Shown here in pieces: positions 9,151 through 18,306 of a stretch of 64,000 nt of DNA (position 1 is its first letter; every line of letters starts with the position of its first letter). Source of the stretch: Neisseria mucosa (GTDB lineage Bacteria > Pseudomonadota > Gammaproteobacteria > Burkholderiales > Neisseriaceae). The notes beneath the pieces are model-generated. The model ran no database searches. It saw only the letters and a list, made by a program, of their open reading frames with translations, and had not been told where the DNA came from. The stretch covers positions 1,426,001-1,490,000 of the forward strand of contig CP028150.1 in the NCBI GenBank assembly GCA_003028315.1, given 5' to 3'. The translations under genes and the position numbers were made by a program.

Positions 9151-9215
9151 ACGGTTTGGCTTTGTCCTTTGCGGTCCGCTTTTGGCTGAGGGCTTTTAAC
9201 TCCTTTAGAGCGTGT

Positions 9216-10009
9216 TCATAGTCTTCGTAGCAGGACTCCCAAGAAAGCCAAAGCTACCATTTGCAGACTGGTACTCAACTTACGCTCGCAGTTTTTCCAA
9301 TGCCGCCTGTTCTTTTCCAACCAGGAAAAGCTGCGCTCTACTACCCATCGCTTCGGCAATACTGCAAAACGGTGCAATTCGTTTCGTTTGGCAATCTCTA
9401 CCTCCGCACCAATCAACTCCTGTACCGACGAAGCAAATGCCTTTACCCGTGTAACCACCTTCAGCAAGGATTTTTTGTATCGCACCAAGATTATCCCGCC
9501 CACGTTCCAATGCCACCAGGCAGCCTTTTCTATCCGTAACATCCGCCGTCGTTACCGCAAGGGCATGCGGCAAACCTTGCGTGTAAACCGCTATATGTCG
9601 CTTGATACCGCTAACCTTCTTGCCCGCATTGTAGCCTTTTTCCATGGCGGTATCCGTGTTCTTCACACTCTGCGCATCAATAATCAGGAAAGTAGTTGCT
9701 TCATGGCGCCCCTGCTTGCGGCGCTCCGCAACTACCTGATTTTTTTAATGCTTCCTCAAGGATGCTGATGTCACTCTCGCGTGGTTCGGTCCATCTCTGG
9801 AAGTAGGAATGCACGGTGCGCCATTTGGGGAAGTCGCCCGGCAAAGCGCGCCAGGAGCAGCCAGTGCGTTGCAGGTAGAGAATGGCACAAAAGACATCGT
9901 ACAAGTCCACCTGGCGTGGCGCTGTGCGTTTACGGGCACTTTCCAGCAGGGGAAGGAGAGGCGCAAATTGCTCGCGACTGATATCGCTTGGGTAGGTTTT
10001 TCTGTTCAT
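9216..10009 (-). pseudogene. IS5-family transposase, frameshifted twice
   Basis: Translation starts at MNRKTYPSDISREQFAPLLP (ATG at 10009) and shows the N-terminal IS5 domain with LPGDFPKWRTVHSYFQRW. Near 9746-9752 a run of seven A residues precedes a change of frame to QVVAERRKQGRHEATTFLII, which leads into DAQSVKNTDTAM. IS5 relatives can use slippage at such runs, so this first shift may be programmed. Near 9444 an extra G in AAAGGCATTTGC shifts the frame again, to FASSVQELIGAEVEIAKRNE and the end RWVVERSFSWLEKNRRHWKN. The second shift has no slippery sequence and looks like a disabling mutation. Confidence 0.82.
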
Positions 10010-10014
10010 GCCGA

Positions 10015-10121
10015 TATAGTGGATTAAATTTAAATCAGGACAAGGCGACAAAGCCGCAGACATTACAAATAGTACGGCAAGGCGAGGCAACGCCGTACTG
10101 GTTTAAAGTTAATCCACTATA
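10015..10121. repeat. Correia element inside the IS5-family element
   Basis: A 107-base CREE with TATAGTGGATTAAATTTAAA at one end and TTTAAAGTTAATCCACTATA at the other. It ends only 5 bases before the transposase ATG (10009), so it replaces the native 5' leader and ribosome binding region. Confidence 0.92.
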
Positions 10122-10522
10122 GTTTACAGCAGAGGCTGAGACAATGAACACGTTCTTAGGTAGGCGACCTCTGCGCGCATATAGCACAACTCTTCGATAA
10201 GCTCTGCCTGCGTTTTTTCTTGGTCGGGTTTATCTGCGATGAAGGGGTTTTTGCGGTGTTGGGGCATGGTTTTGGATTGGGGATGTTCGAGTGCGCCGAT
10301 ACCGCCTTCTTGATAGGCGCGTATCCATCGTCTCAGGTGGGTTCGGGAAATGCCGTAGTGGTCTGCGGTACGTTGTTGGCTGCGTATATGCAGGTAGTGG
10401 AGTACGGCTTGGTATTTGAAGTGTAATGTATATTTGCTCATAAAAAAACTGCACCTTGTGAGTTGGAGGGGATGTCCAACTTTTGGGGTGCAGTTCAAAT
10501 GTTTCAGACGGCCTTTATCCAC

Positions 10523-11278
10523 TTAGGATTTTACAATACGACCATTAGGGTAAATACTGCGGTAAGCAATATAAGGGGACAGCAGTAAAACTGCGCTGAC
10601 AGGTAGGAATAGTAAAAGTATGATCATGATAATCCACTGGCCTAACATGCTGCCTAATACGCCCCACATAAAAGAATAGAGAGCCACACCTACAACATAA
10701 ACTAATATTGCAGGAATATTACACATAGCCGCTTTAACATTAGCTTTAATAGCCTCCCATGGCTTCAGACCATCTAAAACAATCAAAGCGGGGGTTAATA
10801 AAAATATAGACAAAAGGACAATAACAATCAATACAACACCTATCATCATTGCCCAATGACCTGCAAAATATAGCGGAATGATAAGCAAACTAACAGCTAT
10901 ACTGAACAGCACCTGAAGTAACAATAAAATGAAAAAACTCATTTTTTTATCTAAAAAAACAATAAAAAAATCTTTCACATCAAATGCTTTTCCATTATTG
11001 ATATTGTTAGCAACATACATAGCTCCGCCTACTAAGCATGAACCCACCCAGCTGAATACAATACCTTTTAAACTAGAAAGCGCATTAATTCCTAGTAAGT
11101 CAATAATAGAAACCACAAAGCCTACGATCATATAGGCCAATAATACGCCTATCCATTTCCACGGATGAAGTTTGAAAATACCGAAAGCGTCGGTAATCCA
11201 CTTGATGCCTGCAGAAGCAGGAAGGCGTTTGGGTTCGTGATATCGAACTTCCTGTGAAGTGGGTATTTGGTTTTCCAT
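10523..11278 (-). CDS. BPSS1780-family membrane protein
   Basis: A 251-residue inner-membrane protein with about six hydrophobic helices: near residues 40-60, 68-90, 115-135, 140-165, 190-210 and 215-240. It resembles the BPSS1780 family of uncharacterised membrane proteins. The N-terminal 25 residues are polar and face the cytoplasm by the positive-inside pattern. The gene is clearly richer in A and T than its neighbours, which may reflect hydrophobic codons or a different origin. Its 3' end lies directly beside the DUS arm at 10501-10513. Confidence 0.72.
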   Translation of the reverse strand: MENQIPTSQEVRYHEPKRLPASAGIKWITDAFGIFKLHPWKWIGVLLAYMIVGFVVSIIDLLGINALSSLKGIVFSWVGSCLVGGAMYVANNINNGKAFDVKDFFIVFLDKKMSFFILLLLQVLFSIAVSLLIIPLYFAGHWAMMIGVVLIVIVLLSIFLLTPALIVLDGLKPWEAIKANVKAAMCNIPAILVYVVGVALYSFMWGVLGSMLGQWIIMIILLLFLPVSAVLLLSPYIAYRSIYPNGRIVKS

Positions 11279-11316
11279 AAAATTCCTATTATAAAATCAA
11301 AAATTTAAACACAATA

Positions 11317-11344
11317 AAGGCAGCCAGTGCATACTGACTGCCTT
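11317..11344 (-). terminator. glnS terminator
   Basis: A 12-bp stem, read leftward AAGGCAGTCAGT / ACTGGCTGCCTT with an ATGC loop, starts 9 bases after the glnS stop and is followed by TATTGTGTTT. Confidence 0.75.
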
Positions 11345-11352
11345 CTTACCAA

Positions 11353-13041
<1,689 letters not shown>

Positions 13042-13068
13042 AATGGTTCTTTATTGGGAAGGGATTTG

Positions 13069-13105
13069 GTTTCAGACGACGTATCTATAAAAGGTCGTCT
13101 GAAAA
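13069..13105 (-). terminator. DUS-pair terminator of the deoR-type gene
   Basis: TTTCAGACGACG and AAGGTCGTCTGAAAA, 11 bases apart, between the DeoR-family gene end (13151) and glnS. Confidence 0.6.
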
Positions 13106-13150
13106 GGGCTTTATTGTACCCGACTTGACTCTATCGTTATAGTGGCGCAC

Positions 13151-13927
13151 TCAAAGCGGCACAGGTTCGGCAACCAGCCATTCTACGCCCGCATCACCCA
13201 AAACCTTCTGCATGGCGGCTTCCGGTACGCGGTCGGTAAATACTTTGTCAAACGAGCCGATGTCACCCAGCCTGACCAAGGCGTTGCTGTTGAATTTGCT
13301 GTGGTCCACGCCTAAATACCTGACCCGCGCATTGGTCATCATCGCCTGCATGACGCTGACTTCTTTATAGTCGTAGTCCAAAAGCGAGCCGTCGCTTTCC
13401 ACGCCGTGCGTACTCATGACGGCATAATCGACTTTAAACTGATTGATAAAATCGACCGTCGCCACGCCCGTAATCCCGCCGTCCAAGGGGCGAACGACGC
13501 CGGAGGTGATGATGACGGTGTAGTCGGTGCGCGCGGACGTGATGGAGGCGACGTAAATATTGTTGGTGATAATCCGCAGGTTTTTACGCTGTTTGACCAA
13601 CTCGGCGGCAACGGCTTCCATCGTCGTGCCTATACTGATAAACAGCGACGAATTGTCGGGAATGTGGGCAGCAATCAGGCGGGCGATGGCGTTTTTTTCA
13701 TTTTGGCAATGATTGCGCTTGCCTTGTGCCACGCCGCCGGAAATATCGCCGACCGACGCTCCGCCATGATAACGCTTCAACTGCCGCGTTTCGCTCAATT
13801 CCTGTATGTCGCGGCGTATGGTCTGCGGGGTAACGTCCAAGGCTTCCGCAAGCTGCTCGACCGTCATGAAATGCTGCTCACGCACCAGGGCGAGGATGTG
13901 TTCGTGTCTTTGTATTTTCGGTTTCAT
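13151..13927 (-). CDS. DeoR/GlpR-family transcriptional regulator
   Basis: A 258-residue sugar-responsive repressor. The N-terminal winged helix-turn-helix has the DeoR signature (MTVEQLAEALDVTPQTIRRDIQEL, about residues 20-43). The C-terminal DeoRC sensor domain, which binds sugar phosphates, has SLFISIGTTMEAVA and ITNNIYVA. I chose the ATG at 13927; a TTG at 13942 would add five residues. No sugar operon is adjacent, so the regulated pathway cannot be told. Direct repeats just upstream may be its own operator. Confidence 0.85.
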   Translation of the reverse strand: MKPKIQRHEHILALVREQHFMTVEQLAEALDVTPQTIRRDIQELSETRQLKRYHGGASVGDISGGVAQGKRNHCQNEKNAIARLIAAHIPDNSSLFISIGTTMEAVAAELVKQRKNLRIITNNIYVASITSARTDYTVIITSGVVRPLDGGITGVATVDFINQFKVDYAVMSTHGVESDGSLLDYDYKEVSVMQAMMTNARVRYLGVDHSKFNSNALVRLGDIGSFDKVFTDRVPEAAMQKVLGDAGVEWLVAEPVPL

Positions 13928-13932
13928 CTGGA

Positions 13933-13966
13933 TTCGTTTCAATTCGTTCCGGTTCGTTTGAATTCG
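13933..13966 (-). promoter_or_regulatory. Candidate operator, two direct repeats 20 bases apart
   Basis: TTCGTTTCAATTCG (13933-13946) and TTCGTTTGAATTCG (13953-13966) match at 13 of 14 positions and start exactly 20 bases apart, about two helical turns. They overlap the translation start region of the DeoR-type gene. Several DeoR-family proteins bind repeated TTTCG-like units, so autoregulation is plausible. Confidence 0.45.
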
Positions 13967-14029
13967 GATTGTACGCCTTTTGCCCGAAGCCGGAAAAGGC
14001 AGCTGCCGATTCGGCTTTGCCCAAAACCA

Positions 14030-14072
14030 AAGGTCGTCTGAAACCTGAATCGTGGTTTTCAGACGACCTTTT
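14030..14072 (-). terminator. DUS-pair terminator of nitroreductase gene
   Basis: AAGGTCGTCTGAAACC and GGTTTTCAGACGACCTT followed, on the leftward strand, by T-rich sequence; 16 bases after the gene end. Confidence 0.65.
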
Positions 14073-14087
14073 TACATTGCGAACCGT

Positions 14088-14645
14088 TTACCAAGTTGTT
14101 ACGAATTGTTCCAAATCGGTATTTTTCGCACCGCCCCCCTCTTCCACAGAAGAGCCGATCATCATCAGCCCGATGATTTTGTCTTTGTCCGAACAACCGA
14201 ATGCTTCGCGCAAGAGCGGGCTGTTGACCCACATTCCCGTAATCCACACGTTGTCGAAGCCCTGCGCGGAAGCGGCAAGCTGCAACCCGTAGGCGGCACA
14301 GCCCGCGCTCAACATCTGTTCCCATTCGGGTTTGGGCTTCGCCACTTCGCGATTAGGCGCAAAAGTTACGCCGATAACCATCGGAGCCATACTGCCCACC
14401 CGCTCGGCCTTTCTCATAACATCGTCGCCAAAATTCAATTCGGTAACGGTCCGGCACAAAATTTCGCGGAAACGTTGCAATCCTTCCGCGCTTTGAATGA
14501 CAGTGAAGCGGAACGGACGCATATTGCCATGATCGGGAACCTGCGTAGCGGCTTGAAGCATCGCTTCCAGTTGTTCTGCGTTCGGCGCGGGAGCAGTCAG
14601 TTTTTTAGATGAACGACGTGTGGTGAGAAGGTGTAAAGCGTCCAT
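14088..14645 (-). CDS. Nitroreductase family protein (YdjA-like)
   Basis: A 185-residue FMN-dependent NAD(P)H oxidoreductase of the small YdjA-like group. The N-terminal TTRRSSKKL holds the basic residues that contact FMN phosphate, and VPDHGNMRPFRF is the second FMN contact typical of the YdjA subfamily. GCAAYGLQLAA is the conserved helix. Its natural substrate is not known. It lies alone between DUS terminators, with a 230-base AT-rich gap upstream in which I see only the serC terminator. Confidence 0.85.
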   Translation of the reverse strand: MDALHLLTTRRSSKKLTAPAPNAEQLEAMLQAATQVPDHGNMRPFRFTVIQSAEGLQRFREILCRTVTELNFGDDVMRKAERVGSMAPMVIGVTFAPNREVAKPKPEWEQMLSAGCAAYGLQLAASAQGFDNVWITGMWVNSPLLREAFGCSDKDKIIGLMMIGSSVEEGGGAKNTDLEQFVTTW

Positions 14646-14813
14646 TTTTTTCTTTCGAATCAGTTAAAACAGCGGATTTTATAGCACAAAGCGAATTGAA
14701 ACACCATGTTTGGAAACGCGGTTAAGAAGCATAACAATACAATAGGCACTAAAATCATTACATAAATTTACTCTATATAAATAGAAGCCGTTAATCTGCC
14801 GCCTCCAATATAG

Positions 14814-14855
14814 AGGTCGTCTGAAAACAAGCGCGGCAAATTTTCAGACGACCTT
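14814..14855 (-). terminator. DUS-pair terminator of serC
   Basis: AGGTCGTCTGAAAA and TTTTCAGACGACCT with a 15-base loop, 21 bases after the serC stop. Confidence 0.65.
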
Positions 14856-14875
14856 TATATATAGAAATAAAACCC

Positions 14876-15982
14876 TTAGCCGTAACGCCGTTGGAAATCG
14901 CTCATAAAGTCCGCCAACGCCTGTACGCCTTCGAGCGGCATGGCGTTGTAGATGCTGGCGCGCATGCCGCCGACGGTTTTGTAGCCTTTGAGCAGGCACA
15001 GACCTTGCAGTTCGGCTTCGAGGACGAAGCGGCGGTCGAGTTCGGCTGAGGCGGTTTGGAAAACGACGTTCATTTTCGAGCGGGCATCGGGGCGGATTCG
15101 GTTGATGTAGAAGCCGCCGCTGCCGTCGATGGCGTCGTAAAGCGTTTGGGCTTTGATGTTGTTGACGGCTTCGATTTTCTTCACGCCGCCTTGTGTCAGC
15201 AGCCAGCGGAACACTAAACCTGACATATAAATGGCGTAGGTTGACGGGGTGTTATACATGCCGTCGCGGTTGATGTGCGAGCGGTAGTTGAAGACGTCGG
15301 GAATACTGTCGGGGCAGCGGTCGAGAAGGTCTTCGCGGATGATGACGACGGTCGCGCCGGCGGGGCCGATGTTTTTTTGCGCGCCCGCGTAAATCAGCCC
15401 GTAGTCGGAAACGTCAAACTCGCGTGAGAGGATTTCGCTGGACATATCGCAAACGAGCGGCGGTAGGTCGTCTGAAAGTTTGGGAACGGTTTGGTATTGC
15501 AGGCCGTTGACGGTTTCGTTGATGGCGAAGTGGACGAAGGCAGAGTTTTTGTCTATGTCCCAAGTTTCGACGGGTGGCAGGGCGGTATAGTCGAATTGTT
15601 CGCCGCCGTGCGCCGCCAGTCGGATTTCGGTATCGGTAAGGCGGCTCATTTGTTCGTAGGCGATGCGGCTCCAGTTGCCGGTTACCACTGCATCGGCAGA
15701 CGGAAAGCCATGCGCCAGATTCATCGCAACCATGTTGAATTGCGTGGTCGCGCCGCCTTGCAGGAACAGGATTTTGTAGTTGGAAGGAATGTTCAGCAGC
15801 GTACGCAAGTCTTGTTCGGCGTGATGGAGGATGCTGAGGAACATTTCCGAGCGGTGGCTCATCGCCATGACGGGGAAGCCTGTGCCGTTGTAGTCGAGCA
15901 TTTCTTGCTGCGCGGTACGCAATACGGCTTCGGGCAGGACGGCGGGACCTGCGGAAAAGTTGTAGATGGGGCGGGCGGACAT
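14876..15982 (-). CDS. serC: Phosphoserine aminotransferase
   Basis: Converts 3-phosphohydroxypyruvate to phosphoserine, and also acts in pyridoxal 5'-phosphate synthesis. The 368-residue class V aminotransferase begins with NFSAGPAVLPEAVL, has the phosphate-binding LQGGATTQF (75-83) and the PLP lysine K203 in YAGAQKNIGPAG. The C-terminal GGMRASIYNAMPLEGV is typical of bacterial SerC. It is transcribed alone, divergent from the rimP operon. Confidence 0.97.
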   Translation of the reverse strand: MSARPIYNFSAGPAVLPEAVLRTAQQEMLDYNGTGFPVMAMSHRSEMFLSILHHAEQDLRTLLNIPSNYKILFLQGGATTQFNMVAMNLAHGFPSADAVVTGNWSRIAYEQMSRLTDTEIRLAAHGGEQFDYTALPPVETWDIDKNSAFVHFAINETVNGLQYQTVPKLSDDLPPLVCDMSSEILSREFDVSDYGLIYAGAQKNIGPAGATVVIIREDLLDRCPDSIPDVFNYRSHINRDGMYNTPSTYAIYMSGLVFRWLLTQGGVKKIEAVNNIKAQTLYDAIDGSGGFYINRIRPDARSKMNVVFQTASAELDRRFVLEAELQGLCLLKGYKTVGGMRASIYNAMPLEGVQALADFMSDFQRRYG

Positions 15983-16259
15983 GGCAATGCCTTTTTGTTT
16001 CGATGATAACAGCTTTGGATTTTAGAATGACGGCGTGCTTCGTGCAAGCCGTATGGAAGGGAAATGGGGTCGTCTGAAAAAGAAAGGTTGGAAATAAAAT
16101 GGTGATTATCAATGGATAAGGTTTAATGGCGATTTTTCAGACGACCGTTTTTGTCAACAATTTTAAGCTTGGTTTTATGCTGTCAAGCATATTCATTCTA
16201 TGAGGTCGCCTGAAAAAAGCCGCGATAAATCAACGCTTTTCTTTTGAGTGGAAAGCGGT

Positions 16260-16265
16260 TATAAT
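16260..16265 (+). promoter_or_regulatory. Candidate -10 box of the rimP-nusA-infB operon
   Basis: A perfect TATAAT lies 72 bases before the rimP start; no convincing -35 hexamer is seen 16-18 bases upstream. Two single DUS copies (about 16069-16080 and 16135-16145) occupy the rest of the 354-base gap after serC. Confidence 0.4.
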
Positions 16266-16290
16266 AAGCCAATTTTTCAATTTTGACGAA

Positions 16291-16315
16291 AAATGGCCAC
16301 GGGGCCATTTTTTTG
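16291..16315 (+). terminator. Leader terminator (possible attenuator) before rimP
   Basis: An 8-bp stem AAATGGCC / GGCCATTT with an ACGG loop is followed by TTTTG. It has the form of an intrinsic terminator on the plus strand, yet no plus-strand gene ends upstream, so it lies in the untranslated leader of rimP-nusA-infB. Premature-terminator leaders before rimP are known in enterobacteria. Confidence 0.65.
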
Positions 16316-16336
16316 TTTATGTACTCCGGGAGATTC

Positions 16337-16767
16337 ATGGATATTCAAACAATTCTCGAAAAACCCTGCCGGGTTTGGGCTACGAACTGGTCGATTTCGA
16401 GCTGACTGCGCAAGGCACGCTGCGCGTGTTCATCGATAAGGAAGGCGGGATTACCGTCGAAGACTGCGCGACCGTCAGCAATCATTTGAGCCGCGTGTTC
16501 ATGGTGGAAGACATCGATTATAAAAATCTGGAAATTTCCAGCCCCGGCCTTGACCGGCCGCTGAAAAAAGCCGCCGATTTCGTGCGCTTTGCAGGACAGC
16601 AGGCAAAAATCAAAACCCGCCTGCCGGTTGACGGACAAAAGAATTTTATCGGCCGCATCGAGGGTTGTGAAAACGATACCGTAACGCTCTCTTTCGACGG
16701 CAAAACCGCGCAAATCGGCTTAGATAATATCGATAAAGCCCGCCTGCGCCCCGAATTTAAATTTTAA
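16337..16767 (+). CDS. rimP: Ribosome maturation factor RimP, apparent frameshift near the start
   Basis: RimP helps assemble the 30S subunit. From base 16375 the frame reads LGYELVDFELTAQGTLRVFI and continues through SRVFMVEDIDYKNLEISSPG to the family C-terminus LRPEFKF. The expected N-terminus MDIQTILEKTLPGLGYEL is encoded at 16337, but in another frame: the run at 16359-16363 has five A residues where six would join the frames. Either one A has been lost (by mutation or a sequencing error), or translation starts at the TTG at 16375, which would remove 13 residues. It heads the operon with nusA and infB; the gap to nusA is 25 bases. Confidence 0.85.
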
Positions 16768-16792
16768 AACTTGATATTGGAGATTCTAAAAA

Positions 16793-18295
16793 ATGAGTCG
16801 CGAAATGTTGCAACTTGCCGAAGCGTTGGCAAGCGAGAAAAACGTTGAAGCGGAAGTGGTGTTCCAAGCATTGGAATTTGCCCTTTCTACCGCAGCCAAG
16901 AAAAAAGCCGACCGCGAGCACATGGACGTGCGCGTCGAAATCGACCGCGATACTGGCGAATATCATACTTACCGTCGCTGGCTGATTGTTGCCGACGAGG
17001 ATTACACCTATCCCGACCTGGAAAAAACCATCGAAGAAATCCAAGAAGAAATTCCGGGTACCGACATTCAAATCGGCGACTACTACGAAGAAACGCTGCC
17101 GAACGAAGGCTTTGGCCGCCAAGCCGCGCAAACTGCCAAACAAATCATCCTGCAACGCATCCGCGATGCCGAGCGCGAGCAAAATTTGAACGAGTTTCTT
17201 GCTGTTAAAGAAGATATCGTTTCCGGTACGGTAAAACGCGTAGAGCGCCACGGCATCATCGTCGAAGTCGTTCCGGGCAAGCTGGACGCGCTGATTCCGC
17301 GCGAACAAATGATTCCGCGCGAAAACTTCCGCGGCGGCGACCGTATCCGCGCGCTGTTTTTGCGTGTGGACGAAATCGGCAACACCGGCCGCAAACAAGT
17401 TATCCTCAGCCGTACCTCGGGCGATTTCCTTGCGAAGCTGTACGAAATGGAAGTGCCTGAAATTGCAGACGGCTTGTTGGAAATCCGTGAAGTGGCGCGC
17501 GATCCGGGCCAACGTGCGAAAGTGGCGGTCAAAGCCAACGACCAACGCATCGATCCGCAAGGCACTTGTATCGGCGTGCGCGGCTCCCGTGTGAACGCCG
17601 TCAGCAACGAATTGGCAGGCGAGCGCATTGATGTGGTGTTGTGGTCGTCTGAAACTGCCGAGTTCGTGATGAACGCGCTGTCTCCTGCCGAAGTCAGCCG
17701 TATCGTGATTGACGAAGACAAACACGCGGTTGACGTGATCGTCGCCGAAGACCAGCTTGCGCTTGCCATCGGCCGCGGCGGTCAAAACGTGCGCTTGGCA
17801 TCTGATTTGACAGGTTGGCAGTTGAACATCATGACTGTCGAAGAAGCGGACGAACGCACCGCCGCCGAAGACGCAGCGATCCGAGACCTCTTCACCGCGC
17901 ATTTGAACATCGACGACGAAACCGCCGATATTTTGGTTGAAGAAGGTTTTGCTACGCTGGAAGAAGTCGCTTACGTTCCGGCTGCAGAATTGCTCGCCAT
18001 CGAAGGCTTTGATGAAGAAATCGTCGAAACCCTGCGTAACCGCGCGCGTGATGCGATTCTGACCATGGCGATTGCGTCCGAAGAGAAGCTGGAAGAAGTT
18101 TCAGACGACATGCGCAATCTGGACGGCGTAGATTCCGATATGCTCCGCAAACTGGCGGAAGCCGGCGTAACCACCCGCGACGACCTGGCGGAACTGGCCG
18201 TTGACGAACTGATTGAAATAACCGGTGTAGATGAAGAAGCGGCGAAAAAAGTGATTCTTGCCGCCCGCGAACACTGGTTTACTGAAGAGAACTAA
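16793..18295 (+). CDS. nusA: Transcription termination/antitermination factor NusA
   Basis: NusA binds RNA polymerase and controls pausing, termination and antitermination. The 500-residue protein has the N-terminal polymerase-binding domain (1-125), an S1 domain (about 132-200, SGTVKRVERHGIIVEV), two KH domains (about 205-345, with GVRGSRVNAVSNEL and AIGRGGQNVRLAS), and two acidic C-terminal repeats (about 360-425 and 435-500) as in E. coli. Its stop codon overlaps an ATG upstream of infB. Position after rimP and before infB is the standard order. Confidence 0.97.
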   Translation: MSREMLQLAEALASEKNVEAEVVFQALEFALSTAAKKKADREHMDVRVEIDRDTGEYHTYRRWLIVADEDYTYPDLEKTIEEIQEEIPGTDIQIGDYYEETLPNEGFGRQAAQTAKQIILQRIRDAEREQNLNEFLAVKEDIVSGTVKRVERHGIIVEVVPGKLDALIPREQMIPRENFRGGDRIRALFLRVDEIGNTGRKQVILSRTSGDFLAKLYEMEVPEIADGLLEIREVARDPGQRAKVAVKANDQRIDPQGTCIGVRGSRVNAVSNELAGERIDVVLWSSETAEFVMNALSPAEVSRIVIDEDKHAVDVIVAEDQLALAIGRGGQNVRLASDLTGWQLNIMTVEEADERTAAEDAAIRDLFTAHLNIDDETADILVEEGFATLEEVAYVPAAELLAIEGFDEEIVETLRNRARDAILTMAIASEEKLEEVSDDMRNLDGVDSDMLRKLAEAGVTTRDDLAELAVDELIEITGVDEEAAKKVILAAREHWFTEEN

Positions 18296-18306
18296 TGGGG
18301 GTACAG

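Larger units (their letters stand above)
9208..10155 (-). mobile_element. IS5-family element inserted in orfA
   Basis: Inverted ends GAGCGTGTTCAT (from 9208) and GAACGTGTTCAT (inward from 10155) match at 11 of 12 positions. It is flanked by a TTA direct repeat (9205-9207 and 10156-10158), a TNA-type target duplication known in some IS5 subgroups. The total is 948 bases, of which 107 are a Correia element. Confidence 0.87.
9140..10441 (-). pseudogene. IS3-family OrfA, split by an IS5-family element
   Basis: OrfA is the helix-turn-helix DNA-binding subunit. The 5' part begins at the ATG at 10441 (MSKYTLHFKYQAVLHYL) and includes RTADHYGISRTHLRRWIRAY, a typical HTH. It stops making sense after AEVAYL, where the IS5-family element starts. 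On the far side the frame resumes as KELKALSQKRTAKDKAKPSKH with a TGA at 9140-9142. Deleting the insert and one copy of the TTA duplication joins the codons exactly. The earlier TTG at 10522 is an unlikely start because it lies outside the element. Confidence 0.88.
8196..10497 (-). mobile_element. IS3-family element, interrupted twice
   Basis: The ends are imperfect inverted repeats: TGAACTGGCCCCCAAATCTT at 8196 and, read inward from 10497, TGAACTGCACCCCAAAAGTT. Both continue to TTGGACA. Transposition genes orfA and orfB run leftward. OrfA is split by an IS5-family element and orfB by a Correia element, so this copy cannot make its own transposase. I could not find a clear target duplication. 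The element sits between two DUS arms (8180-8192 and 10501-10513) that would otherwise form the secA terminator. Confidence 0.88.

Noticed and set aside
16757..17902. A 381-codon leftward ORF
   Set aside because: It is the antisense of nusA; a shadow caused by codon bias in a GC-rich gene, without family features or a ribosome site.
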